A DNA stretch of 8,384 nt, taken from Acidobacteriota bacterium. GTDB lineage: Bacteria; Acidobacteriota; UBA6911. The notes below the pieces were generated by a model, which worked only from the letters and a program-made list of their open reading frames with translations, made no database searches and was not told where the DNA came from. Positions within the stretch are counted from its first letter, which is position 1. Each line of letters begins with the position of its first letter. Where the stretch lies: the NCBI GenBank assembly GCA_031254095.1, contig JAIRVC010000262.1:1-8384 (forward strand), written 5' to 3'. Below are positions 1 through 6,215 of the stretch, piece by piece. The translations under genes and the position numbers were made by a program.

Positions 1-129
1 CAAGTATAAAACTTTTTCATTTCAAGTCGTGAGGAGCAAAATTCAGACGCATCTCATTGATTATAAACTTGTTACAAAAATATTATTTTCAAGGTTTGGG
101 ACAGTAGTGCCTTAATCTATATGTACATT
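1..129. other. AT-rich non-coding left edge
   Basis: This stretch is AT-rich and shows no convincing coding frame, RNA gene or promoter. Its one recognisable item is the 11-mer CAGACGCATCT at 44-54, which recurs in the arm of the inverted-repeat element at 225-351. It probably lies downstream of, or between, genes outside the window. Confidence 0.5.
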
Positions 130-223
130 GCAGGGCTGAAAGCCCGCAATCAACAGCACAGGGCGAAAGCCCTGTGTTTGCGGATAAATATAAAATCCAA
201 GCCCTGAAGGGGCGTAATCAACA
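130..223. repeat. Array of three short GAA(A)-loop hairpins (REP-like)
   Basis: Three compact hairpins follow one another. The first has a 5-bp stem, GGGCT/AGCCC, at 133-137 and 141-145 with a GAA loop. The second has a perfect 8-bp stem, CACAGGGC/GCCCTGTG, at 157-164 and 169-176 with a GAAA tetraloop. The third has a stem GCCCT/GGGGC at 201-205 and 209-213, including one T-G wobble, with a GAA loop. Hairpins one and three are each followed by nearly the same tail, CGCAATCAACA (145-155) and CGTAATCAACA (213-223), so they are diverged copies of one unit. Such clustered GC-rich hairpins in an AT-rich gap resemble REP-type extragenic palindromes; membership of a named family is not claimed. Confidence 0.6.
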
Positions 224-224
224 T

Positions 225-351
225 GGCAGACGCATCTAAAAAGTGTGATTTTGAATACCTTAGCGTTTTGACATATAATTTTTTAAGGTGTTCAAAATGT
301 TTAATCGCACGATAAGCCGCAATTCAGGCGGAAAATTTAGATGCGTCTGCC
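225..351. repeat. 127-bp element bounded by 16-bp perfect inverted repeats
   Basis: The arm GGCAGACGCATCTAAA at 225-240 is the exact reverse complement of 336-351. Further complementary pairs nest inside it: 243-250 with 303-310 (7 of 8) and 249-261 with 285-297 (12 of 13). A small CCGC/GCGG hairpin lies near 318-331. The whole unit can therefore fold into a long imperfect cruciform. No open frame of useful length lies within and no clear target-site duplication flanks it. It looks like a non-autonomous miniature element or folded repeat; MITE origin is inference. Confidence 0.55.
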
Positions 352-377
352 CTGTCCGGCTTTGCGTGGAATGCGGG

Positions 378-389
378 TTGGCGCGCCAA
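378..389. promoter_or_regulatory. 12-bp perfect palindrome, possible operator
   Basis: TTGGCGCGCCAA is a perfect palindrome just upstream of the putative -10 of the phosphorylase gene, where a dimeric repressor or activator could bind. No regulator is encoded nearby. GC-rich 12-mers of this type can also arise by chance, so the operator role is speculative. Confidence 0.25.
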
Positions 390-393
390 ATTG

Positions 394-402
394 TGTTAAA
401 AT
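394..402 (+). promoter_or_regulatory. Likely extended -10 promoter of the phosphorylase gene
   Basis: TGTTAAAAT matches the extended -10 pattern TGnTATAAT at 8 of 9 positions, counting n as matching any base. No good -35 lies 16-18 bp upstream, which is tolerated by extended -10 promoters. The predicted start, near 409, would give a leader of roughly 40 nt before the ATG at 447. A weak Shine-Dalgarno, GGAAAG at 431-436, sits 10 nt before that ATG. Confidence 0.4.
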
Positions 403-446
403 GACAAATTATTGGGAAAAACTTTTTACCGGAAAGACTGAAAATT

Positions 447-1310
447 ATGGAAAAGATAGGAATAGGAATTATCGGAGGAAGCGGCCTTTACGACATGCCG
501 GGACTGACTTCGCGCGAGGAAATCAGGGTTGAAACCCCGTTCGGCGAACCATCGGACGCTTTTATCGTTGGAACGCTTGAGGGGAAGCGCGTGGCGTTTC
601 TGCCCAGACACGGCCGCGGGCATCGCCTGTCACCTTCGGAACTGAATTTCCGCGCCAACATCTACGCCATGAAAACCCTGGGCGTGGAGCGCATTCTCTC
701 CGTCAGCGCGGTTGGTTCGCTGAAGGAAAACCTCGCGCCGCTTGACATAGTGCTTCCCGACCAGTTTTTCGACCGGACGCGCGGGCGGGTTTCGACATTC
801 TTCGGAGAAGGAATTGTCGCGCATATTTCTTTCGCCGACCCCATCTGCCCCGATCTTCTCAGGCATGTGGACGCCGCGGCGCGGAAAACCGGCATCGTGC
901 CGGTCAAGGGCGGGTGTTACGTCTGCATGGAAGGCCCGGCGTTTTCAACAAAGGCCGAATCAAACTTCTATCGGCAGTGCGGTATGGACGTAATTGGAAT
1001 GACGAATCTGCAGGAAGCAAAACTGGCGAGGGAAGCGGAGATCTGTTACGTCACCATCGCCCTTGTCACTGATTACGACTGCTGGCATGAGTCGCACGAA
1101 ACGGTCAGCACGGACATGATCATCGAAAACCTGCAAAAGAACTGCAAGGCGGCGCAGTCAATCATTCTGCAAACCGTGCGCGATCTTAACGGCGAAAGGC
1201 TCTGCGGTTGCGGCGAAACGCTTAAATACGCCATAATCACGGATAAAACCGCCATTCCGGAAGCGGCCCGACGCAGGCTTGAACCTATTGTCGGAAAATA
1301 TTTGCTGTAG
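447..1310 (+). CDS. mtnP: S-methyl-5'-thioadenosine phosphorylase / purine nucleoside phosphorylase family
   Basis: This 287-residue protein belongs to the MTAP/PNP family (phosphorylase superfamily). The family cleaves methylthioadenosine, or a related purine nucleoside, with phosphate to release the base and a sugar-1-phosphate, for methionine and purine salvage in the cytosol. Visible hallmarks are the N-terminal phosphate loop GGSG (10-13), PRHGRGH (53-59), the family signature YVCMEGPAFST (158-168), GMTN (184-187) and TDYD (208-211). The two aspartates of TDYD match those that recognise a 6-amino purine in characterised MTAPs, which favours methylthioadenosine. Length is typical of the family. 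The ATG at 447 is chosen because the phosphate loop begins only ten residues later. No other methionine-salvage gene adjoins it, so methylthioinosine or a general purine nucleoside remains possible as substrate. Confidence 0.9.
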   Translation: MEKIGIGIIGGSGLYDMPGLTSREEIRVETPFGEPSDAFIVGTLEGKRVAFLPRHGRGHRLSPSELNFRANIYAMKTLGVERILSVSAVGSLKENLAPLDIVLPDQFFDRTRGRVSTFFGEGIVAHISFADPICPDLLRHVDAAARKTGIVPVKGGCYVCMEGPAFSTKAESNFYRQCGMDVIGMTNLQEAKLAREAEICYVTIALVTDYDCWHESHETVSTDMIIENLQKNCKAAQSIILQTVRDLNGERLCGCGETLKYAIITDKTAIPEAARRRLEPIVGKYLL

Positions 1311-1438
1311 CGGTGTCGGCGATCAGTGATCAGAAAGAAATGAAGGCAAAATACTGCTTGTCGGGTAATTGCAAAACTTTCCGATCTTACTTCAAAGCAG
1401 ATCGCTGCCCAGTGATCGCTGTTCCGGCGAGGAAACTC
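1311..1438. repeat. Intergenic gap with heptamer-repeat relics
   Basis: The gap contains GATCAGTGATCAG at 1321-1333 and AGTGATC at 1411-1417, the same AGTGRTC unit that is tandemly arrayed after lon. GATCGCTG is directly repeated at 1400-1407 and 1414-1421. The frame happens to stay open back to a GTG at 1313, but the repeat-derived content and the signal peptide starting at 1439 argue that it is not translated. No convincing promoter is seen here. Confidence 0.45.
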
Positions 1439-2917
1439 ATGCGGATACGAAACTTCATTTTATTGCAAGCTGTTGTTCTGCTTATTTTTTGCGGCGGGGA
1501 CGGTCTTTGGGCGCAGTCCGAGAAAACAGAAAAAAAGCCCGCCCCGGCGGCCATGCAGGAAATCGAAATCTACCAGGAGGCAATGTCATGGTTCCGCAAA
1601 GGCGAAGACATGATGGAAACCGACAGGGAGAACGGCGACGAGCAGGCTGAAATGTTCCGTAAAGCCATTGAAATCATGCCTGATTTTCTGGAGGCGCATT
1701 ACAACCTCGGGCTGATTTATATAAAAAGAAATAAAATGGAAGAAGCCGCCGGTGAATTTGAAACCGTGTTTCGCCTTGAACCGAATTTCGACCCCGATAT
1801 TTATTATCTGCTCGGCGTGGCGCACCATGGAGCGGGCAATTTTGAAAAGGCCATGGACGCTCTTGAAAAAGGCGTCGGACGGAAACCCGAAGATCTCGCC
1901 ATGCTGAAGGCTCTGGGTTATCTGCAAACGCAGGCAAACCGCGACGACGCGGCCGAAGCCACGCTGCGGCGCATTATCGAGCTGAATCCGGTTGACGCCG
2001 ACGCGCGCACAGACCTTGCGCTTCTGTATCACAAAAAAAACGAGCTGGATAAAGCCGTTGACGAATACCGGAAAGCTCTCGACATTAACGCCGAAAATTT
2101 CGCCGCGCGTTACAATCTGGGGTTAATCCATATGCGGCAGCGAAAAATGGCCGAAGCGGCTGAAGAATTTGACAGGGCGCGCGCCATAAATCCGGGAAAC
2201 GTCGAATTGCTCGAACGCCTCGGAGACGCGCGGATGTATCTCGATCAGCACATACTGGCCGCGGACGCCTATCAGGACGCCGTTAATCGGGGCGGCGACG
2301 GGAAACTTCTTCTGCCGAAACTCGGATTCAGTCTGGTCGGCGACGGGCGCAAGCTTGCCGCTATGGAAGTTCTTGAAAAAGCCGTGGAACTGGACGCGGA
2401 AAATCCGGATTCATGGTTCATTCTTGGCGATCTTTACTCCGATTCGGGAAAATCCAAAGAAGCGATCAACGCCTACCGGAAATCGCTGGCGCTGCGTCCG
2501 GATCAAAAAGAAATACATTTAAATCTCGGCGTGCTTTACGCGGAAAGGGAAATGTACGCCGAAGCCATGGCGGAACTGCGGCGGGCCGCCGCGCTGGATC
2601 CGGGTTACGCTTCGGCGTGGAGCAATATAGCGCTGGTCGCTGAAAAACTTGAGGAAGACAGGGAGGCGATCGCCGCCCATGAAAAACTGATCGCGCTCGG
2701 CAAAGCAACGGCTTATAACCACTTCCACCTGGGCATTCTTTACGCCGGGAACGATCAGCCGGATCGATCAATAGACGCTTTTGCCAAAGCGATTGAGCTT
2801 GAGCCTGAAAAGTATCGGGCTATTCTGAAAGAAGAGCTGAAAAATATTCGCTCCGTACTTGACGACATCCGGTATCAGAAACGCTTTACAAGCCTTCTTG
2901 CGCCGGAACAGCCGTAA
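1439..2917 (+). CDS. Exported tetratricopeptide-repeat protein
   Basis: This 492-residue protein is almost wholly TPR. The chosen ATG is preceded by a GAGGA Shine-Dalgarno and opens a classic Sec signal peptide: basic RIR, a hydrophobic core LLQAVVLLIF, and likely cleavage after LWA at residue 25. A longer reading from the GTG at 1313 would bury that signal. After a charged, Pro/Ala-rich linker, about twelve 34-residue TPR units run from roughly residue 46 to 459. Each has the usual pattern of a small residue plus NLG..Y in helix A and EA...Y..AL in helix B, ending in a Pro at the turn. The helical tail shows no recognised enzyme domain. It is probably a periplasmic or envelope scaffold that binds partner proteins; the partner is unknown. 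The cysteine at signal residue 18 lacks a proper lipobox, so a lipoprotein is less likely. Confidence 0.85.
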   Translation: MRIRNFILLQAVVLLIFCGGDGLWAQSEKTEKKPAPAAMQEIEIYQEAMSWFRKGEDMMETDRENGDEQAEMFRKAIEIMPDFLEAHYNLGLIYIKRNKMEEAAGEFETVFRLEPNFDPDIYYLLGVAHHGAGNFEKAMDALEKGVGRKPEDLAMLKALGYLQTQANRDDAAEATLRRIIELNPVDADARTDLALLYHKKNELDKAVDEYRKALDINAENFAARYNLGLIHMRQRKMAEAAEEFDRARAINPGNVELLERLGDARMYLDQHILAADAYQDAVNRGGDGKLLLPKLGFSLVGDGRKLAAMEVLEKAVELDAENPDSWFILGDLYSDSGKSKEAINAYRKSLALRPDQKEIHLNLGVLYAEREMYAEAMAELRRAAALDPGYASAWSNIALVAEKLEEDREAIAAHEKLIALGKATAYNHFHLGILYAGNDQPDRSIDAFAKAIELEPEKYRAILKEELKNIRSVLDDIRYQKRFTSLLAPEQP

Positions 2918-2923
2918 TTCGCT

Positions 2924-2952
2924 TTGACAAGCGGAAAAACGAACGTTATTAG
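2924..2952 (+). promoter_or_regulatory. Probable sigma70-type promoter of lon
   Basis: A perfect -35 hexamer TTGACA (2924-2929) is followed after 17 bp by TATTAG (2947-2952), 4 of 6 to the -10 consensus. Transcription would begin near 2959, leaving a leader of about 25 nt that carries the Shine-Dalgarno GGGAG at 2969-2973. No CIRCE-type heat-shock inverted repeat and no sigma32-like CCCCAT -10 is seen. Confidence 0.6.
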
Positions 2953-2983
2953 TCCTGAGTTCGCAACCGGGAGATATGCCGAC

Positions 2984-5395
2984 ATGAGTGATATTCATGA
3001 AAAAGACGCCGAAAACGAAAATCCGGATTCCCATGATTCCCACGATTCACATGATGACGCGCCGCTGATTCTGGCGACGGAAATGCTTCCCGAAAAACTG
3101 CCTATTCTTGCCATACGCCCCAGGCCGTTGTTTCCGGGAATACCGGTTCCGCTGGAAGTCGGCCCGGAACAGGCTGCGAGCGTGAAATACGCCGTTGAGT
3201 TTTCCGCGAAAACCATCGGCATCGTGCTGGTAAAAGACATAAACGGCAACGATAATCCCGATAATCTGTACAACATAGGCGTCGCCGCGAAAATCCTGAG
3301 AGTGTTTTCCGGCGAAGGAGACACGGCCAGCATTCTGATTAACTGCCTGGAACGTTTCCGCGTAAAGGAATACAAAAAAGCGAAATCCGGAACGCTGGCA
3401 AATGTTGAGTATCCGACGCCTTCAACGATAACGATTACCGAGGAACTGCGCGCCTACGGCATGGCGGTGCTGACCACGCTCCGCGATCTGGTCAAAATGA
3501 ATCCCCTGCAATCGGAAGCCATTAAAATGTTCCTGAGCCGGTCAACATTCGACGATCCGGGACGGCTTGCCGACTTTGCCGCAAATCTGACAACGGCCAG
3601 CGGCGAGGAACTGCAGGAGGTTCTTGAAACATTCGACGTGCGGCAGCGCATCGACAAAGTGCTGGCGCTGCTCAAGCGCGAGGTGGAAATTTCACGGCTG
3701 CACGGTCAGATCAACAAACAGATTCATGAAAAAATTTCCGGCCAGCAAAGGGAATTTTTCCTCAAGGAACAGTTGAAAGCGATTAAAAAGGAACTGGGCC
3801 TCGAAAAGGAAGGAAAGACCACCGAGATCGAAAAATTCCGGGAGCGGCTGAAGGACTTGTCTCTCAACCCGGAAGCGCAAAAAACGATCGATGACGAAAT
3901 TGAAAAATTCCAGCTGATTGAGCCTCATTCGCCGGAATACACCGTATCGCGCAATTATCTGGACTGGCTCACGGCGCTGCCGTGGGGAAAGTACAGCAAA
4001 GACTCTTACGACATCGAAAAGGCCCGCAAGATATTGGATCGCGATCATTACGGCCTTGAAGACGTCAAGGACCGCATCCTTGAGTTTATCGCGGTGGGAA
4101 AGCTCAAGGGAAATATCGCCGGATCGATCTTATGTCTGGTCGGCCCTCCCGGCGTGGGAAAAACTTCGGTGGGAAAGAGCATCGCCGACGCGCTCGGGCG
4201 CACGTTTTATCGTTTTTCTCTCGGCGGAATGCGCGACGAGGCCGAGATCAAAGGACATCGGCGCACCTATATCGGCGCTTTGCCGGGCAAGTTTCTACAG
4301 GCCGTGAAAACCGCAGGAACGGCCAACCCGGTCATAATGCTGGATGAAATCGACAAGATCGGCGCGTCGTTTCAGGGAGATCCCGCTTCGGCGCTGCTCG
4401 AAGTGCTCGATCCGGAACAGAACAGCAGTTTCCGCGATCATTATCTCGACGTGCCGTTCGATCTTTCGCATGTGCTGTTTATCGCCACCGGCAACCAGCT
4501 CGACACCATTCCAAGGCCGCTGCTGGACAGAATGGAAATCATCCGGCTTTCCGGCTATATTTCCGAGGAAAAACGCGAGATCGCCCGGCGCTACCTGATT
4601 CCCAAAACCCTTAAATCCCACGGCATCAAAAACAGCCAGTTATCCCTGCGTTCGGACGCGCTGAACCGGCTGATCGAAGACTACGCGCGTGAAGCGGGAG
4701 TCAGAAACCTTGAAAATCTCATCAAGAAGATTTCCCGCAAGATCGCGATGAAAATCATAAAAGGCGCCGACAAAAAAATAATTGTCCAGAAAAATGATGT
4801 GGAGGTCTACCTTGGAAAACCGGCTTTCGTCGCCGACGAGGTGTTTGAAAACAAGCCCGGCGTCGTAACGGGCCTCGCGTGGACAAACCTTGGCGGGGCG
4901 ACCCTGCAAATCGAGGCGACCGCCATACCGTCAAAAAACAAGGGGTTCAAGCAGACGGGGCAGTTGGGCGCGGTCATGGTGGAAAGTTCCGACATTGCCT
5001 ATTCGTATGTCATGGCGCGTCTCAAGGAGTACGGCGCCGATGCCGATTTTTTTGAAACCAGGTTTGTTCACATCCATGTCCCGGCGGGAGCGACGCCTAA
5101 AGACGGCCCTTCGGCCGGCATAACCATGGCGACGGCGCTCCTTTCGATGATGCTTTGCAAGCCGGTAAAAAAGAATCTGGCAATGACCGGAGAACTGACG
5201 CTCACGGGGCAGGTGCTGCCGATCGGCGGCGTAAAGGAAAAAGTTATCGCCGCGCGGCGTGTTCGCTGCAAAACGCTGATTTTTCCTGAAGCCAACCGCA
5301 AGGATTTCGACGAGCTGCCCGAATATCTGAAAAAAGGTTTTAAGGTTCACTACGCCGAACACTACGAAGACGTTTTTAAATATGCCTTTAATTAG
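2984..5395 (+). CDS. lon: ATP-dependent protease Lon (LonA type)
   Basis: This 803-residue protein is a complete LonA, the cytosolic AAA+ serine protease that degrades misfolded and short-lived regulatory proteins. In order: an acidic N-terminal extension; the substrate-binding LAN domain starting at about residue 38; a coiled-coil linker at about 240-340; the AAA+ module with Walker A GPPGVGKT (387-394) and Walker B VIMLDEID (450-457); and the C-terminal protease domain with catalytic Ser710 in KDGPSAG and Lys753 in GGVKEK. The 43-residue Ser-Lys spacing equals that of E. coli Lon (S679/K722). The ATG at 2984 has GGGAG 10 nt upstream. An in-frame TTG at 2924 is the -35 box of the promoter and so cannot be the start. 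The extension contains three tandem Ser-His-Asp triplets (residues 16-24), which are unusual. The TAG stop runs directly into the downstream repeat. Confidence 0.97.
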   Translation: MSDIHEKDAENENPDSHDSHDSHDDAPLILATEMLPEKLPILAIRPRPLFPGIPVPLEVGPEQAASVKYAVEFSAKTIGIVLVKDINGNDNPDNLYNIGVAAKILRVFSGEGDTASILINCLERFRVKEYKKAKSGTLANVEYPTPSTITITEELRAYGMAVLTTLRDLVKMNPLQSEAIKMFLSRSTFDDPGRLADFAANLTTASGEELQEVLETFDVRQRIDKVLALLKREVEISRLHGQINKQIHEKISGQQREFFLKEQLKAIKKELGLEKEGKTTEIEKFRERLKDLSLNPEAQKTIDDEIEKFQLIEPHSPEYTVSRNYLDWLTALPWGKYSKDSYDIEKARKILDRDHYGLEDVKDRILEFIAVGKLKGNIAGSILCLVGPPGVGKTSVGKSIADALGRTFYRFSLGGMRDEAEIKGHRRTYIGALPGKFLQAVKTAGTANPVIMLDEIDKIGASFQGDPASALLEVLDPEQNSSFRDHYLDVPFDLSHVLFIATGNQLDTIPRPLLDRMEIIRLSGYISEEKREIARRYLIPKTLKSHGIKNSQLSLRSDALNRLIEDYAREAGVRNLENLIKKISRKIAMKIIKGADKKIIVQKNDVEVYLGKPAFVADEVFENKPGVVTGLAWTNLGGATLQIEATAIPSKNKGFKQTGQLGAVMVESSDIAYSYVMARLKEYGADADFFETRFVHIHVPAGATPKDGPSAGITMATALLSMMLCKPVKKNLAMTGELTLTGQVLPIGGVKEKVIAARRVRCKTLIFPEANRKDFDELPEYLKKGFKVHYAEHYEDVFKYAFN

Positions 5396-5490
5396 TGGTC
5401 AGTGGTCAGTAATCAGTGGTCAGTTTTATATTGTTATGCGCTCATAACTCTCTGCTTTTTCTGATCACTGACCACTGATCACTGACCACT
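5394..5490. repeat. Tandem heptamers (AGTGRTC) arranged as a 30-bp inverted repeat
   Basis: The left arm, 5394-5423, is four AGTRRTC heptamers plus AG. The right arm, 5461-5490, is the reverse complement of the same kind of array. The arms match at 26 of 30 positions; all four differences are transitions and two of them still pair as G-U in RNA. The 37-nt loop holds a second hairpin, GTTATG/CATAAC (5433-5438 and 5443-5448). The array starts inside the lon TAG stop codon and ends nine bases before the next ATG, so it fills the whole gap. In RNA it would form a long stem able to act as a terminator or processing site. A run of Ts (5456-5460) precedes the right arm, not the 3' end, so it is not a standard intrinsic terminator. 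Confidence 0.75.
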
Positions 5491-5498
5491 TGGTTATT

Positions 5499-6089
5499 AT
5501 GCCCATTGTCGCAGTCAGCGGACATTCACGGAAAGTCGGTAAAACATCCATCGCCGAAGGCTTGATCGCCGCGCTGCCGGAATATGACTGGACGGCTCTT
5601 AAAATTTCCTCGCATCGGCATTCCGGCGATTTCCAGAAAGGTTACGCCATTATTGAGGAAACAAACCGCGATGGCGAAACCGATACTTCGCGTTTTCTCA
5701 GATCCGGAGCCCGCCGCGCCTTCTGGATACAGGCCGAACGAATCGAAGCGGCGATTCCCGCCGTGCGGGCGATTATTGAAAATTCGCCTTATGTCGTAAT
5801 TGAAGGGAACGGCGTGCTGGATTTTATCGCCGCCGATTTTTCTATACTGGTTCTTAACGGCGGCGTCACGGAATTTAAGGAAAGCGCGCGCGGAATCATA
5901 TCGCGGGCGAACGCCCTTGTGTTAATCGGGGAAACCGCCGCGCCCGCCGAATGGGAAGATATTCTGAAATCGGCGCCGGAAAACGCCCACCGGTTTAAAA
6001 CCGGCGATCCCAGGATTTTTCCGCAGGCATTGAAAGAACTGCTACGTTCCCGCGTTTTAGGGTTTTTAGAAGTTCCCAATACTGATTAA
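5499..6089 (+). CDS. MobB-like P-loop NTPase
   Basis: This 196-residue protein opens with a P-loop. A hydrophobic strand PIVAVSG leads into HSRKVGKTS (residues 9-17), a Walker A of the SIMIBI class. The following ALKISSHRHSGDF recalls the Lys-His-rich strand after the P-loop in MobB, and DTSRFLRSGARRA resembles the MobB pattern around its DSYRHRKAGA segment. VVIEGNG (99-105) sits where MobB has its VEG motif. MobB binds GTP and assists attachment of a nucleotide to molybdopterin, but no Mo-cofactor gene is near, so that role is not established; it may be a relative with another task. The ATG at 5499 is preferred over a TTG at 5490 whose first base lies in the repeat. Neither start has a recognisable Shine-Dalgarno. 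Confidence 0.65.
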   Translation: MPIVAVSGHSRKVGKTSIAEGLIAALPEYDWTALKISSHRHSGDFQKGYAIIEETNRDGETDTSRFLRSGARRAFWIQAERIEAAIPAVRAIIENSPYVVIEGNGVLDFIAADFSILVLNGGVTEFKESARGIISRANALVLIGETAAPAEWEDILKSAPENAHRFKTGDPRIFPQALKELLRSRVLGFLEVPNTD

Positions 6090-6092
6090 TAA

Positions 6093-6215
6093 AGGCAACC
6101 TCCGAAAACCCCGAAATCAAGGCTTGCGACTGAGGCAAAAGCGGAGTTTGCATTTACGTAAATGCATTTTGCCGAAGGAGCGTAACGCAGAGTTTGGGGT
6201 TTTCGGAGGTTGCCT
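6093..6215. repeat. 123-bp palindromic element with 20-bp terminal inverted repeats
   Basis: The arm AGGCAACCTCCGAAAACCCC at 6093-6112 is the exact reverse complement of 6196-6215. Nested inside are GGCAAAA/TTTTGCC (6134-6140 and 6167-6173) and a central perfect 18-bp palindrome, TGCATTTACGTAAATGCA (6149-6166). There is no open frame within. It lies between two convergent genes, starting three bases after the upstream stop and supplying two of the three bases of the pbpG stop. The layout resembles a MITE. In RNA from either strand it would fold into a long hairpin that could act as a bidirectional terminator. Flanking bases show at best an AA duplication, too short to be conclusive. Confidence 0.7.

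Noticed and set aside
1..446. Riboswitch or leader RNA (for example SAM-responsive) before mtnP
   Set aside because: The hairpins at 130-223 lie upstream of the predicted promoter, so they would not be in the mtnP leader, and no known aptamer core is recognised.
341..532. Small plus-strand open frame overlapping the start of the phosphorylase gene
   Set aside because: It overlaps the promoter and the first codons of mtnP in another frame, and its translation is Arg-rich without recognisable features.
1313..1438. N-terminal extension of the TPR protein from a GTG at 1313
   Set aside because: It would place 42 residues ahead of a typical signal peptide, it is partly made of heptamer repeat sequence, and the ATG at 1439 has a good Shine-Dalgarno.
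1439..1513. Lipoprotein signal in the TPR protein
   Set aside because: The cysteine follows LIF rather than a small residue at -1, so it does not fit a lipobox; WA-Q fits signal peptidase I.
1586..2032. 148-residue open frame on the minus strand inside the TPR gene
   Set aside because: It is entirely antisense to a clear TPR-coding region, has no family resemblance and no Shine-Dalgarno evidence.
2918..2983. Heat-shock control element (CIRCE or sigma32 promoter) before lon
   Set aside because: No TTAGCACTC-type inverted repeat and no CCCCAT-like -10 is present; the promoter fits the ordinary sigma70 pattern.
5394..5490. CRISPR-like short repeats
   Set aside because: The units are 7 bp and directly adjacent with no spacers, and the two blocks are inverted relative to each other. 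No cas gene is present.
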